Origin: Protopterus annectens | Taxonomy: Eukaryota; Chordata; Ceratodontiformes; Protopteridae | Length of the DNA: 64,000 bases | Direction: 5' to 3' | Assembly: GCF_019279795.1 (NCBI RefSeq) | Contig: NC_056744.1 | Span: 904,293,688 to 904,357,687 of the forward strand | Made by a program: the position numbers and the translations under genes | Notes under the pieces: generated by a model | What the model was told of the DNA's origin: nothing | The model's database searches: none | Seen by the model: only the letters and a program-made list of their open reading frames with translations | Part shown: one piece after another, positions 49,396-60,830 of the stretch | Position numbering within the stretch: position 1 is the first letter of the stretch | How the letters are laid out: every line of letters begins with the position of its first letter

Positions 49396-49915
49396 TCACG
49401 TGTATGTATACCTTTTCCCCTGAAATGTGAATGCAAACCAATGTTGGCTGTCAGGGTGTATCGGTATCGAAAAGAACGCATTGCTGATAACTACCACAGA
49501 AAAATATTTCTGTTGAGGTTTTAAATCATTTAACAGGGTGTGTGGATCTGGCACCGTAGGTGCCCTTGGTATTACTGCGTCATTTACAGCTTGTAAATCT
49601 TGGACCATACGCCATTTTCCATTTGCTTTCTTAACAGGAAATAAGGGTGTGTTACATGGTGAATCAGGTGATTCCACCAGTACTCCTTCCTTAAGTAAAG
49701 TTGCTATAATAGGTTTGATTCCTACTTCTGCATCTTTTCTTAAGGGATACTGTCTTTTTTGCGGTCTAAATGCTGACTTTGGCATGATAGTAACTGGTCC
49801 TGCTGTACAAATAAGTCCTACATCTGATTTGCCTGTCGACCAGAGAGTTTCTGGTATGCTTTGTAAGGCATTTCTTCCTCTTCTGATAAGAGTGCTAATC
49901 AGCTGTCCTCGCTAG
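49396..49915 (-). pseudogene. pol: Retroviral RT N-terminal part with altered active site
   Basis: Frame shared with the downstream pol frame. It contains CNTPLFPVKKANGKWRMVQDL and IPRAPTVPDPHTLLNDL, typical of gamma-like RT fingers. Motif A reads FSVVVISNAFFSIPI: the position that is normally a metal-binding aspartate is valine, and a nearby conserved aspartate is asparagine. So the enzyme would be inactive even without the TGA that follows at 49396-49398. A further stop (TAG) interrupts the frame at about 49912. The frame differs from the protease frame, so a shift lies between about 50030 and 50170. Confidence 0.9.
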
Positions 49916-50479
49916 ACTGCAAGTGTACAGCTGGGTGTGTCCGTGTTATCCAATTTAACTTCTGCTTTTGTACTCCCTGTTCTGACAGTTCTAACTCTGT
50001 CTGTTTTTCCCATCTCATGACTTTTTCTCCTAGGTCTGCCCATTTTACATTTTTGTCCTTAGTTAAGCTTGCATGTGATAATTGATTAGATTTATAAAGT
50101 GCAAAGAACTCCTGGGGTAATGAACAGCTAACTACACTGTTCCCTTTTATGTCGCAGTACAGATTATGTAATACTAACCTGTTTGCACGGCTTCTAAATA
50201 ACTCTTGCTCATATTCTTTATCAGGTCCTGGTGTGTGCTACAATAATACAGAGTACAGTGCAACAAATGTTGTTTATCAATGTCAAGGGAGGGGAACTTG
50301 CTGATGGCTACGTTCATCAGCTCTTTGGTTACTGTACCTGGACCAGTCGTAACCAAGTCCTGGCTGTACCAATAAAATGTTTCACCCTCCGATTGCACTG
50401 CAAAAGTATTAATTTGTCACTGTGCTTCCATACCCTGCATAGTTGGAACTACTGCTATGCCAAATAGCTGCATAAGGTC
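49916..50479 (-). pseudogene. Pro-pol linker, decayed
   Basis: Connects protease and RT. In the protease frame two stops (TGA near 50480 and again near 50423) and a stop near 50174 interrupt it. The segment 50398-50174 has no domain that I recognise. It probably corresponds to the protease end and RT start, with indels. Confidence 0.6.
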
Positions 50480-50920
50480 TCAGCCCAAGAGGTTTACTGG
50501 GCATTTTGCAGAAACGACAATTTTGCTTTTCTGGGTTAATCCTGAAACAGGATCAGTTATTGCAATGTTATGGGAGAGGGGCTCCCGATACAGCTGTCCA
50601 TTAGCTGCTTTTACTAATATGTAATCAGGTGATTCTGAGTTCTCTGGCAGTTTGGAGGGATGTACCAGGGTCCGTGATGCCCCTGAGTCACACAAAAATG
50701 TGACTTACCTCCCTTCAACCAGGAGTGTAACTTCTGGTTTTGTGTCTGCTAAATAGAGCTCCAAGCTCAATAAAGCTAAGTCTAAAATTTCATTTTCTTC
50801 ACTATCCGTGACTTCATGTACTTCCTCTATTTCTTCTGTCACATCCTCTACTCTCTCCATCACATTCTCATTTGTCCTTTCTCCACTATCCCCTTCTAGT
50901 GATTCCTGACTACCATATAG
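50480..50920 (-). pseudogene. pro: Retroviral protease, in frame with gag through UGA-CUA
   Basis: The catalytic loop CDSGASRTLVHP lies near 50695-50660, and a CPVNLLG end motif near 50500 (the place of the conserved I/L-L-G). Upstream, an acidic stretch runs back to the gag stop in the same frame, as in gamma-like viruses, where the protease follows gag by stop readthrough. An extra in-frame TAA at about 50707 lies just before the catalytic loop, and a TGA at 50480 closes the domain. It would cleave Gag-Pol in the virion if intact; it is not. Confidence 0.85.
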
Positions 50921-50923
50921 TCA
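50918..50923 (-). promoter_or_regulatory. Gag stop with readthrough context, UGA-CUA
   Basis: On the minus strand, the gag frame ends with TGA at 50923-50921, followed at once by CTA, and the protease lies in the same frame beyond. UGA followed by CUA is a known leaky stop context in alphaviruses and some cellular genes. Gamma-type viruses use readthrough of one stop at this place, usually UAG. Whether a downstream pseudoknot exists is not clear. Confidence 0.65.
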
Positions 50924-51949
50924 GTCCTCACCCTCCTTAACTTCCATAGTTGCCTTCTTGTTTTTCTTGCAATCCCTTGCCAAGTGTCCCTTTTTACCAC
51001 ATTTAAAGCACTCCCCCCTTTTCTTTTGCCCTTCAAAGTCCTCTGATCGTTGATCAGATTGTTTGTTTCCCTGGGCATTTTTCTTGCCCTTTTTCCCGGA
51101 CTGTACTACATATACTTCTGCTCCATCTTCTACAGAAAATACTTGGGCTTTCTTTTTCTTTTTGCTATGAAAATGCCTCTTGGCATGTCTAGCATATTCA
51201 AGTAGTGACTGTAGTCTACTTGTACAATGATCTACCATGTGCTTTGTAATAAAGCTGCTTATGGGTGCAATACTGCCTTTCAAAAATGCATTCTTTAACT
51301 GCTGTTCATACGGGGAATCATGTGTTTGATCTTCAGGTACCTGCATTCCGCAATGGTTAATAAAACACTTTAATAATCTTGCATAATATCTATCAACAGT
51401 TTCACCTTCTTGTTGGATGCATTGATTAATGCAAGTCCAGTCTGCCCTAGGCTTCCATTTCTCAGAGATTCGGTCTGTAAGACCTTTCACTCTGTTGTCT
51501 AGCTCTGCGCTACTATGTGGGAGGGGTTTGTGTTCTGCGTCACGGGGATTCCAGTTGCCACTGATCATGTGCCAATCTGGTCTCACGATTTGTCTGACTA
51601 CTTTTTTTACTTTTTCTCCGTTTAAGTTATAACTTAACCTCATGCCTTGTAGGTCTTTTAAAAATTTTCTAAAATTAACTTTTGGATGGGGAATTCCCTC
51701 AGTGGCTTTCCAGATATCTTCCAGTGTCCATGGTCTGTACACTAAGAGAGTTGGGTCCTGTCCTTTTTGTCCTGCCTGAGGATTATGTACTTCTGTAAGT
51801 GGGCATATTTTTTCTTCACTCATATATCGTGAACTTCTACCCATTTGATATAACTCAATGTCCCCTTTTGAGTCTCCTGCCCATGTTCGAGACCTGGTCT
51901 CGACAGGATCTCTAACAAACGGTGTTGCTTTTGTAGGGATAGCAGGATA
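50921..51949 (-). pseudogene. gag: Retroviral gag, capsid to nucleocapsid
   Basis: One frame of 307 codons from the first internal ATG (51844), extending upstream to about 51949. It shows a capsid-like region (LLVYRPWTLEDIWKATEGIP), a major-homology-like segment with IQQEGETVDRYYARLL (near 51420-51370), a lysine-rich linker, and one CX2CX4HX4C zinc knuckle (CFKCGKKGHLARDC, 51010-50969). It ends at the TGA of 50921. A single knuckle is gamma/epsilon-like. The upstream matrix part is in the same frame but cut off by stops. Confidence 0.9.
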
Positions 51950-52345
51950 TCATGGGGGTGGACCAGCTTGTCCGCTCGCTTCATATTCTGGTAAGGGAAG
52001 CGGAGGGGGTGGAGGGGGCTGATGCTATTACTAAGTTATTATCCTCTTTATCTAAAACATTGCTTTTGAATTATTACTCTTTTGTTCCCTACGGTTTGCT
52101 TCCTCAATCCACCTGTGCGCCTGAGGAATTCCTAACTGACGTTGCTTTTTTACCCAACCTCTGGAATCGGTTTTAAGCTGTTTGACAAGTTTAACAAGTG
52201 AGGATTTTTCTAATTTGCCATTGAATTCATACTTATTAACCCATTTTGAGTAGTATTTAACATCATCGGCACGCTGTGATTGCATATATTTCGCGTCTTC
52301 GGTTAACGGCGGAGTTTGGGATCTTTTTGTGCACTTATTTCCCAT
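51950..52345 (-). pseudogene. gag: Retroviral gag, matrix part and proline-rich linker
   Basis: Starts at ATG 52345 with MGNKCTK; glycine at position 2 fits N-myristoylation of matrix. The frame is open for 97 codons and then meets TAG at 52052 and three more stops within about 35 bases, after which a proline-rich run and GPPP appear in the original frame, with a TGA near 51948. A neighbouring frame is open over the stop cluster, so a pair of small frameshifts is more likely than several point stops. The membrane-binding N-terminus is thus disconnected from capsid. Confidence 0.85.
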
Positions 52346-52350
52346 TTTGT

Positions 52351-52359
52351 TCTTACCTT
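52351..52359 (-). promoter_or_regulatory. Splice donor just upstream of gag
   Basis: AAG/GTAAGA on the minus strand, 5-6 bases before the gag ATG, is a near-perfect donor. It would supply the leader of spliced env RNA. The acceptor is not identified. Confidence 0.6.
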
Positions 52360-52733
52360 AAAAATGTTACGTAACCCTTCCTATCTTTTACGTGGTACCA
52401 TGGGATTTGTTATAGTCTCTCCAGAATGACTACCTTACCCATTCTGTTTCCCTGATCTATGACAAGACAAGCAATCTTTTTGTCACTGACAAAACAATGT
52501 AAATCTAGTCCCTGATCTAAAACAGAAAAAGGTAAATCTCACATTACCTGAGCCCTCGTGATTGATCGCCCGGTTTGAGGTAAACCCGCCCTTCAGTCAC
52601 AGATCAGAAAGTGGCTGGCCTCTTTTGTATGACAATTCAGTCGGAGGTCTTTTCAAATAAGAAGAACCGATGTGGTTTCTTCCCCGTACGGTTTCACGCC
52701 ACCTGGCCTGTCTGATCCAGGCAAAGTGGAGGT
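52360..52733 (-). other. Proviral leader (packaging region)
   Basis: Non-coding sequence between primer binding site and splice donor, almost the same in the copy at 44076-44449. No hairpin could be assigned with confidence. Confidence 0.7.
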
Positions 52734-52750
52734 TTCCGGTCGAAGGACCA
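52734..52750 (-). other. Primer binding site, tRNA-Tyr-like (copy at LTR-2)
   Basis: TGGTCCTTCGACCGGAA, one base shorter than the copy at LTR-1, placed three bases after the LTR. Allowing one gap, all 17 bases fit the tRNA-Tyr 3' end as I recall it. The two copies differ from each other in the middle. Confidence 0.65.
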
Positions 52751-52753
52751 ATC

Positions 52754-53470
52754 TGTCAAAGGAAAAACTTCAAAGACCACGTAAGATTGAGGTTAAGGCA
52801 CTTTAATTCTTGCGGCAAGGAGACAAAAACATGCATGCAAAAATACAGTTTGTCTGGTCTGTAACAGGAAATGAAGCCATTCTTATACTGTTTTACAAGA
52901 CATTGTCTTCTGAAGCTGATGCAATCAAATACAAGCCTACAATATTGTTTTTCACAGCAGATGTTGTTCAATATTTTCTGCTGATATTACATTTCATTTC
53001 TAGATTTGTGAGAAACTTTTCTTGAAATATAACATGGCCTTGAAGACCACTAGCTAGTTACAATTATTTCTACAGTGCTGTGTTACATTTCAAGGTACTC
53101 TGCTTATTCAAGCACAAAGCAAACACAGATTATAGTTCATATACTTCAAGCAGTCTTTGTTCTACTTATCTATTCTTCCTGCAGCTGTGTATGTTCTCAT
53201 AGCACAGACAGGGCTAATTGTCTAAGTTTAATAACATTATAGAAAGCAGTATTGTTCTATTCATTATTTTCCTGACCTAGCAGAAAATCATCTGCTTCTC
53301 AGTAAATTTCCTAAGACATAAACAAGATTTTAGCTGTGCTGACAAAATACAAGGTCAGAAAGCATTTGCAGTTTATATGGATTTATGCAGTATGAAATAG
53401 AATAAATGTGTTAACCCTTTTGGGCCTTCTAAAAGCACTAATACACACATTAAAACATATTTTTCTAACA
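52754..53470 (-). repeat. LTR-2, shared between provirus 1 and provirus 2
   Basis: 717 bases, same ends as LTR-1. It is the 5' LTR of the readable provirus and the 3' LTR of the next copy, whose PPT is at 53471-53478. Differences to LTR-1 that I can see: one A fewer near 52766, T for C near 53040 and one G/C change near 53225. Confidence 0.95.
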
Positions 53471-53478
53471 TTCCCCCC
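53471..53478 (-). other. Polypurine tract before LTR-2
   Basis: GGGGGGAA on the minus strand, abutting LTR-2, which marks the 3' end of provirus 2. Confidence 0.85.
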
Positions 53479-53578
53479 ATTAATACTTTTATTCTACTTT
53501 CAAAAGCATAAACGGTTTATTTATTCTCCTAACCTCTTCCATTCAGGATTTGCGGTTAAGAGAGTCATTCAGTTTAAC

Positions 53579-54860
53579 TTATGAAAGCATTTCAGTCTTT
53601 AACAGTTCTTCAAACTCAGTACTTTGATATAAGGTTTCAGAAACCGACAGGTCTATAAAATCTTTGATCAATCTTTTCGTGCAGGGGATGCCACAACAAA
53701 CACATACTCCCAACAGGAGCATACTTACACAAATGGCAATCAAGATGTTCATTAGGATGGTACCCCACCCCCCCAAACCATTTCTGGAAAAAGTCCATCA
53801 GTGGGTTTGGGCCTGGTTTGGTCATGACCAACACTTGCTGAATCACCTCAAGATGGTTGTCTATCTCGTGCTGGTTGTCAGGAATGTATGAACAGCACTC
53901 TTCTTGGATTAAAGCACACGTACCACCTCTCGCCGCTAGGGTGAAGTCAGGAGCCATGCGGTTTTGAAGCACCACAATTTTCATGGCATTCAGTTCATCA
54001 GTTACTAATTCGAGAGCAGAAAAAGTTGCGTTGCTCATTACTTTGAGAAGTTTAGACAGTTTTTTCAGCTCCCAAATTGATTTCACTGCTCCATATGCTG
54101 GTAATATGCTTGCCCATGATATAACAGTATCACTCAAGTCCATATGTGTCAGTTTATCGCCCATGGAATGATGGTTTCTTCAGCCCGCCTCGATTTTCCC
54201 ACTGGATTCTCAGGTTTCCTGTCAGGTTTCTTGGTGACCTCTCGTGCATTTCTAATTTTACCTCGAGGTAAAACTGCAGTGTGTCATATGGCCGGAACCA
54301 GGTAACCCAAAAAACAACTGCCGGACTAATTCTCAGGTAACCATTTGTATGCCTTTTTCCCACACAAAATAACAATTCTCTACCTTATTAGTAACCTTGC
54401 TATTAACATATACTTGCCCTGCATGAAACATTTTCCTATCAATTATAGACAGTTGTTTAAAAGAACATCATTATGTTGTACTTCATTAATTGTTTTATGC
54501 ATCAATTCAAGAAATGAATCATAGTTTGTATTACAATAAGAACCTGCATTATTTGCTTTAGTGTAACATTTGTAAGGAACTGTCACATTGTAATTGCTCC
54601 AACCCACCTGAACAGTATCATTTTTGTAAAAACACACATTTCCCTTCTGTGGAACAGACAAGTGCAATGCTATTTTATCTTGTGATTTAACAGTTATGGT
54701 GTCATAAATCAAGTTTTCCCAGGTCTCATTGACCCTTAGGGGAATGGCAGTCATTAATATTCCCCCATATGCTGTCGGTAAAGCTGTACAAATCCAGCGA
54801 TTCGAAACATTAAAAGTCTCAGCATGCACATATTTAATTGCTTGGTAAGTGTTAAAGTTT
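53579..54860 (-). pseudogene. env: Retroviral env, broken (provirus 2)
   Basis: Almost identical to 45298-46570. It shares the seven-C frameshift ahead of the membrane span (53767-53774) and the shifted middle frame, so these lesions predate the duplication. In addition it has one A fewer in a run near 54460, which breaks the surface-subunit frame. The clean match stops at 54860, inside the surface subunit, and noisy sequence follows. Confidence 0.9.
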
Positions 54861-57800
54861 TTGTAGGCCATCAATACGGCCCACTTATTCATTGTTTTCC
54901 CGGAAAGGCCACACAAAGATTTTCTGTCCAGTTTTCTTACGATACTGCAGGGGTTTGAATACTTTTTTCATTCGAAATTTTTTTCCTTTTCCCCCTGCCC
55001 GGGGTTGTCCGAGGTTTTTATCTTTATTTTAACAGATAACTAAAGTTTACAATTTCCCTTTCTTAACCAGTTACAGTTTTGCTCGGTAATTTCCCTGTTA
55101 TGTCCCTGCTCTTACTCAGGGTTTACAATTTTAAAGTATCCACATGCCATGGAAGCCCAAATTTCTTTTGTAATTTTTAACCTTGCCTTCTTAGTTTCCT
55201 TGGTTCTAAATCTGCAGGATTGGGAAAAATCAAGTTTTAAAAATCAAAATCTTCCAATTAAAATTTACATGGTTCTGTTTCAAATGCAGATGTAGATTCA
55301 AGGGGATGAAAAATTTTTGGTAACTTTCAGGGTTTTTAAATCTTTGCATTTTTGAAAGTTCCAAAACAATTAGTGCAGAAATACCATTTACTGTTCATTC
55401 TTAAATCCTTAACATGTTATGGCTACAGGTTCCCTTGTGCTTCACCTTTCTGCTGATTACATGTTTACAAACTATTTTTAATTTTAAAAATTTTCAAAGT
55501 TGTATTTGTTCAAAATTTACCTTTAATGTAGATGGCTTCCGATGCCCAATCAAAATATTCTTTTAAAAAGTTTTGCATAGCTGATTTCTTTGGAAATTAG
55601 CTTCTCATGCGTTTAAAACTTCTAAATTTTAGATTTATTATAACATTTTTAGTTTAAAAATTACAGTGATGAATTCCCTTTCAAAAAATTAAGGAACTCT
55701 TGCTTGTACAACCTTGCATTACCTTTTATACATGTTGGAACTCATTGCAAATATTTTTAGGTTTTTAGTTTTAGATCATAAGTTGCATGATCATGGTTCA
55801 AGACTTTACATTCCTTTGAAATGTGCACCCTGGTCAAAAGCTGGCAATCTAAACATTTCTGCAATCATCGGTTGGTTCCTCTTGAGTAGGAAAGGGAAGG
55901 CTCTCTTCTTCAGAATTCATCCATAGGTCTACCATGGGTTTCCTACTGACTAGTAATGTCTGCATTAAGGGAAAAATTTAAGTCATTTTAGGAGGTGTAA
56001 CTCCCGGCACAGATGTCATTAAAGTTGAACAGTGCGGTTAAAGCTGCATCGCCTTGATATAATTTTTAAAAATTGCATCTTTGGTGCTTGTGAACTATGC
56101 TATTTTGCTAAATTATTGAGAACCAATTGAATAAAAATCTACAAAGCTCCTGCAAAGCATGTTCTCTTTGGGCCAGTAAGTTTAAATCTCCAAATTTTTC
56201 CATGTTTTGCAATTAAACATGTGGTTCCAGCGGAGATTGACAGTAAACATTTTCACTACTTTGAACTTTTTTTAAAGTAATTTTTTTCAATGTGTTCGGT
56301 TAATTCAGTTTTTTGCTTGTCCAGATAATTTGTTTAACTTTTTCTTTCAATTTAAAAATCGTTCCAAAATTGTTCCACAGGGTTTTGTACATAAGACACA
56401 TCCTTTTGGTTCTGAAATGCTTTTCTTTAAATAATGTTCACCTTTGTTACAATCCAGGGAATTTTAATTCCCTTTTCCCAATGGAATGTCTTTTCTATCC
56501 CTGAGGCAAAAAGTTCTCTCGAAATTTTCATTTGGGTTGAACAGGTTGATCGATAATAAATCTGCACCTTGGTTTGTCATATGAAAGGTTGCAATCTGAA
56601 ATAGTTTTCAAAGTTCCTACAGGGAAAAAATTTTCTTTTTAATGTAACAACTATTCTTCTGCAGTTTAGGGATCCAGTGCATGTGAATACACAGCAAAAA
56701 TTATTCTGCCTTGAGGTTAACTTTGTAAAAGGTGGGAAAAAACCACGGCCCCGGTATTTGATCATTACCTTTAATTTTTCCCTCCTTTCCATGCTTTTCC
56801 CAGGTGTGTTCCAATAACATTGTTCAGTCTCCTTCTTAAAAAGTTCTATTGTTTGATCCTTACTATGTTTTTCCTAAGACCCTTTTCTTTTTTCAAAGCT
56901 GATTTGCTGTTTGGTTCTTGTCAATAATCCCTTTGGCACCAAATTTTTTGTATTCTTGTAATGTTTTTTCTTCTATAAGAATGCATCAGCTTTCCGCAAA
57001 ATGTAGCACGGAAGGGCTTATCAAATTTCCTTCTTGTAATCTGTTTTCTTTAAATCGCTTTTTTCTGTCTTGCATCTTGGTCTCCATTTTTATTTTTCCT
57101 GTTAAAATTATAATTGTTATTCTAAACTGCAACTCTTGTTATGAAATAAATCAGTCCCTAGTGCTATTTGTAAACAATTTTTTAGCTTTTTCCCCTTTTT
57201 ACAATCTTTTAGGGTTTGGGGTGCCATCAGTGTCCCTTCATGTTTCAATTAAGGAATTCTGATTCTACTCCCTTTGGTGTACCTATCCGGCCAAGTTCAC
57301 CAAAAATTTTTCCCCCTTGCTGAAATATTTTGCTTTCCAACCCAAAGTTTGGCTAATTTTGTCATCGATTAGTCTTCCCTGTTGGGCATTTTCACCCAAA
57401 TTTCTTCTGGTTAAACCTGAACCGACGCATTCTTTTTGAAGTCTCAAAAATTCTTAGTGCTTTTAAACATTAACAGGGTCTTTCCTGCAGTAGGATGCGG
57501 TTGGCTGTTTTACTAATTGACTTACCTTTCCTTCTTTTTTAACAGATTTCTGGTTTTTTTCTGTGTAGATTTCCACCATAGCTTTCAAGAATATTTTACT
57601 TTTGATTACACTTTCTATTTTTTTTCAATACTTCCCATTTTCTACTACTTCATAGTGAATTGTTGACTTCCCTTTTAATCCCATTTTTCTGTGCCTTAAT
57701 TTCTTATCTTAATGCTTTCCCTCTTTTTAGATTATCCTTGCCTGTCCTCTAGAATCATGTCAATTTGTTTTGTTATCCGCATTTTTTTGTTTGTTCTCCC

Positions 57801-58904
57801 TGTCTACAGTTACTCTGTCCTTTTCAATTCCCGCTTTTTCTTTTCTAGAATTCTTCCCCTGTCTAGATTTAAAGTCTTCTTTTATGATTCCTGTTTTTAA
57901 AAGTGCAGGGATTCCTTTAAAATGCCTCTTTTTCCCGCCTATGGGGTCATGATTTGAATCTCAATCTTCCAGGTTTAACACTTTAATCTTGCTAATTCTT
58001 AACAGTCCTTGTTGTGCTGTTTAACAAGGCATTGAACCATGTTTTTTCAGGAATTGTCGGAAGGGCTACGTGCTACTTTATGTTTTGGGGGTTGGAAGTC
58101 GGATTCCAAATTTTCCCGTTGTCAAAACTTGTTTACATTTGCCTGACAATTTTTTCTTTTCACCTGTTGGTTTAAATAACCTCATTGTTAACAAATCAAA
58201 TACTTATAGGTTTCTCAGCTCAGATTTTTTATTTGCATTGTTTCAACGAATTTTGTTTTTTTATCGAAACGGATTATTATTCCTGTTAAGGGAATCTCAC
58301 TTTCATTCTGCTTTACAATTTTTTAATCAGTCCCTTCAGTTCTGGCAGTTTGATTACAGGTCTCGAAAGATCTTTACCAATGTGCTTCTTAGAAACCCGA
58401 ACTGTAACTTCCCTTTATTCTGCTAAAAGGGTAAAGCTATTATTACCCAAGTTAATTCTTTTTTAAAATCTTTTTGACTTTTGTTCCTCTAGGGTTTCTT
58501 CTAATCAACCTTAGGTTTCTCGACAGTTTTCCACTTTAAACCTTTAGGTTCCGACAATACCAAGTAGGATTCAATCCATTAAATTTATTAAATTTTAAAA
58601 AACATGGGACCCATCAAGTTTGGCTTGGTTCCGACCCTTTATCACTTTTTCATTTGTCCTAATAAAGCCTCTATCTTGATTACAAGGGTTTTTTATGTTT
58701 CGGGCATTCTTTTTTCCCATTTTCAAACGCTGTACTAAAACAAAAATTTTGTCCATTTCTACAGAAAGTTTACATTTGGCCCTCTGTTATCCTTTGAAAA
58801 ATGCCTTCAGTCACATTTTAAAGTCTTGTCTCTTGTATGCAAAGCACATGTCTTGTAATAAAAACGATTTGGTTCTTCATTTCTGCCTCATCCCGTTCTA
58901 AAAA
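54861..58904 (-). pseudogene. Noisy continuation of provirus 2 (env end, pol, gag, leader)
   Basis: No open frames, but anchor matches follow the order of provirus 1: GGAAAGGCCACA near 54903 (46641), the CTACGTGCTACTTTATG region near 58068 (51507), TTAAATAACCTCATTG near 58170 (about 51625), and a TATTACCCAAGTTA segment near 58440 (52028). It is about 1.7 kb shorter than the matching interval. T and A runs are lengthened and many bases are lost or changed. This looks like an uncorrected read more than natural decay. Confidence 0.6.
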
Positions 58905-59430
58905 CATGTGGATTTCGGTCCGACCAATTCAAAGGAAAACTTTAAATTTTATAATTATAACAATTTTACCTTTTGGGTTTAAAAAATTAAAGCAATCCCT
59001 CTTTTCTTTCAATAAGCTTTTTACTTTAAAACTTTCTTTTGTCTAGCTCAAACAGTACATATGTAAAGGAAAGGTTATTTTTGTGAATTCATTTCACTTA
59101 ATTGAATTTGTCTAAAAATGCCCCGATATTTTACAATTTTCTCGGGTGACAATTAATTACTCTGCTTATTAACAAAGGCAAACAATTTTCTAATTAACCC
59201 CTTGGATGGGGAAATTTCCCCGCGTGGTTTCCCTACACAACATTAAAGTCTTGTTTTAAATTTAGAAGAGTTTGGTCCTTAATCCTCCGCAGGATTATTT
59301 CTTCGTAATTTAAGCCCCAAAAAATTTATTTTTACATAAAGTAGAAAATTGGTTTTCATTTTTGGATATAATTAAATTTTTTCCCTTTTTGGGTCTCCAA
59401 TCAAATTTAACTTTCAAAAGTTCCTAAATA
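58905..59430 (-). repeat. Noisy primer-site and LTR-like segment (LTR-3)
   Basis: GTGGATTTCGGTCCGACCAATTCAAAGG at 58909-58936 in pieces matches the primer-site/LTR junction of LTR-1 and LTR-2. ACTCTGCTTATTAACAAAGGCAAAC near 59158 matches the LTR interior, and CCCTTTTTGGGTCTCC near 59383 may be its far part. The order is right but the identity is low, so the ends are approximate. Confidence 0.5.
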
Positions 59431-60599
59431 CTGTTCTTTAGATACGGGATTTATCTGGGTGACTTTTCCCCCTTTAAATTTTGGTTGGGGTTTTTTTTAA
59501 CTTTGACATTCCGGTAAAGCTTCATGTCTTTTAAACAGAAACAAATTTTTAAAATTTTGAACAATTTTTTCGGGGAAACAATCCTCTTCCAGGAATTCTT
59601 AAAAATGCCTCAAATTTCTTAAAATTTCACCCAACATCTGGAAATTCTATGTTTAGCCCGGTTAAAAGACCAATTTTTAACATAGATTTTTCTTTTGTAA
59701 ATTGAACCCTTTTTATTAACCTCCATCCCCTTGAATCAGAATGTTTAAAAAACCATCTGGCAACAGTTATCAATATTTCGCAAAAGTTCTTGGTATAATT
59801 AGAGTTTATCTTTTCGTAATGATTTCCCATTTGGGGGTTTCTTCCCCTAAAATTATACTAACCATCTATTTACTGGTAATGTGAATTTTTAGTCCGATGA
59901 ATTTCCAGGTTTAGTTCCCTGGGTTAAAGCCCCGCATTTTTTACCTGAAAAAACATGCAATTGTTTGTTTAAACCAGTTAAAATTATACTTCCGGGCCTG
60001 TAAATTGATGCCTGTCAAAATAAATTCATTTCAGTAACCGGTTTCATGGCTGTAAATTTTTATGCTTCATGACGTCTTTTTTTAAAAACTTATGTGTATT
60101 CTTGTTTTCACATCCTGAGCTGTTTGTATTCAAAAAAAACTGAAGTGCTTTAATGAACATTTTCAAGGAACTTAATTATTTTCCATAAATTCATTTGGGG
60201 AAAACACTTTTTCTGGAAGAAACAAGCATTTTTTGGGTTATGTTTGGGGAAAATAAGTTTCTTCTTTACCTGAAAGAAGCATTCTTAACTGTCTTAAACA
60301 TTTTCTCTACTTGAATTAAAGCTAATAAAAATTTTTTTCCAAAAGTTGTTAAAGTTTGGTCGTTAAATTTTGCATTCATTTAGTTCTGTTGGCTTTTGCA
60401 AATAGAAAGCTTCAAAAGTATGCACCCGTACGAACAATTATTTCTCAGTGGTTTTCTCAATTCAGGTCTCTGTTCATTCCTTTTAAAGCAAAAGATTATA
60501 GTCAATTTAACAGTTTGGGCATGATCAATCCCCCGACTGATGTATTTTGCATAATTTATGTTCCCTTGGGCATTTCTAAGTAAAAACTATAGACCAGCC
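59431..60599. other. Noisy sequence of unclear origin
   Basis: About 1.1 kb more than expected between LTR-3 and the next env-like anchors. Some pieces resemble LTR or env, but I cannot align them reliably. No gene is supported. Confidence 0.4.
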
Positions 60600-60830
60600 G
60601 CTATTGGTTCATTCTTTGTTCTGGCTAAACGGAAAAGGAGTTGTTTTCAAAATTTCCTCTTACCACGTTTTACTGTGGAATCCCGTCTTGGGATTTAAGT
60701 TTATAGGTTTATTGCATCCAAAAAATAAAGGTTAACCTTTTTTGGACTTCTAGCCTTCATTCCATTTTAAATTTACATTCTTGTATTCAAGTTTCTCATT
60801 CTAGTTTTGAATTTTACTCCCAAAATACTT
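60600..60830 (-). repeat. Second noisy LTR-end-like segment
   Basis: GGTTAACCTTTTTTGGACTTCTAG near 60731 in pieces fits the LTR stretch GTTAACCCTTTTGGGCCTTC (45128), with upstream bases also in order. It may be the true end of LTR-3 after an insertion or a separate LTR copy. Confidence 0.45.
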
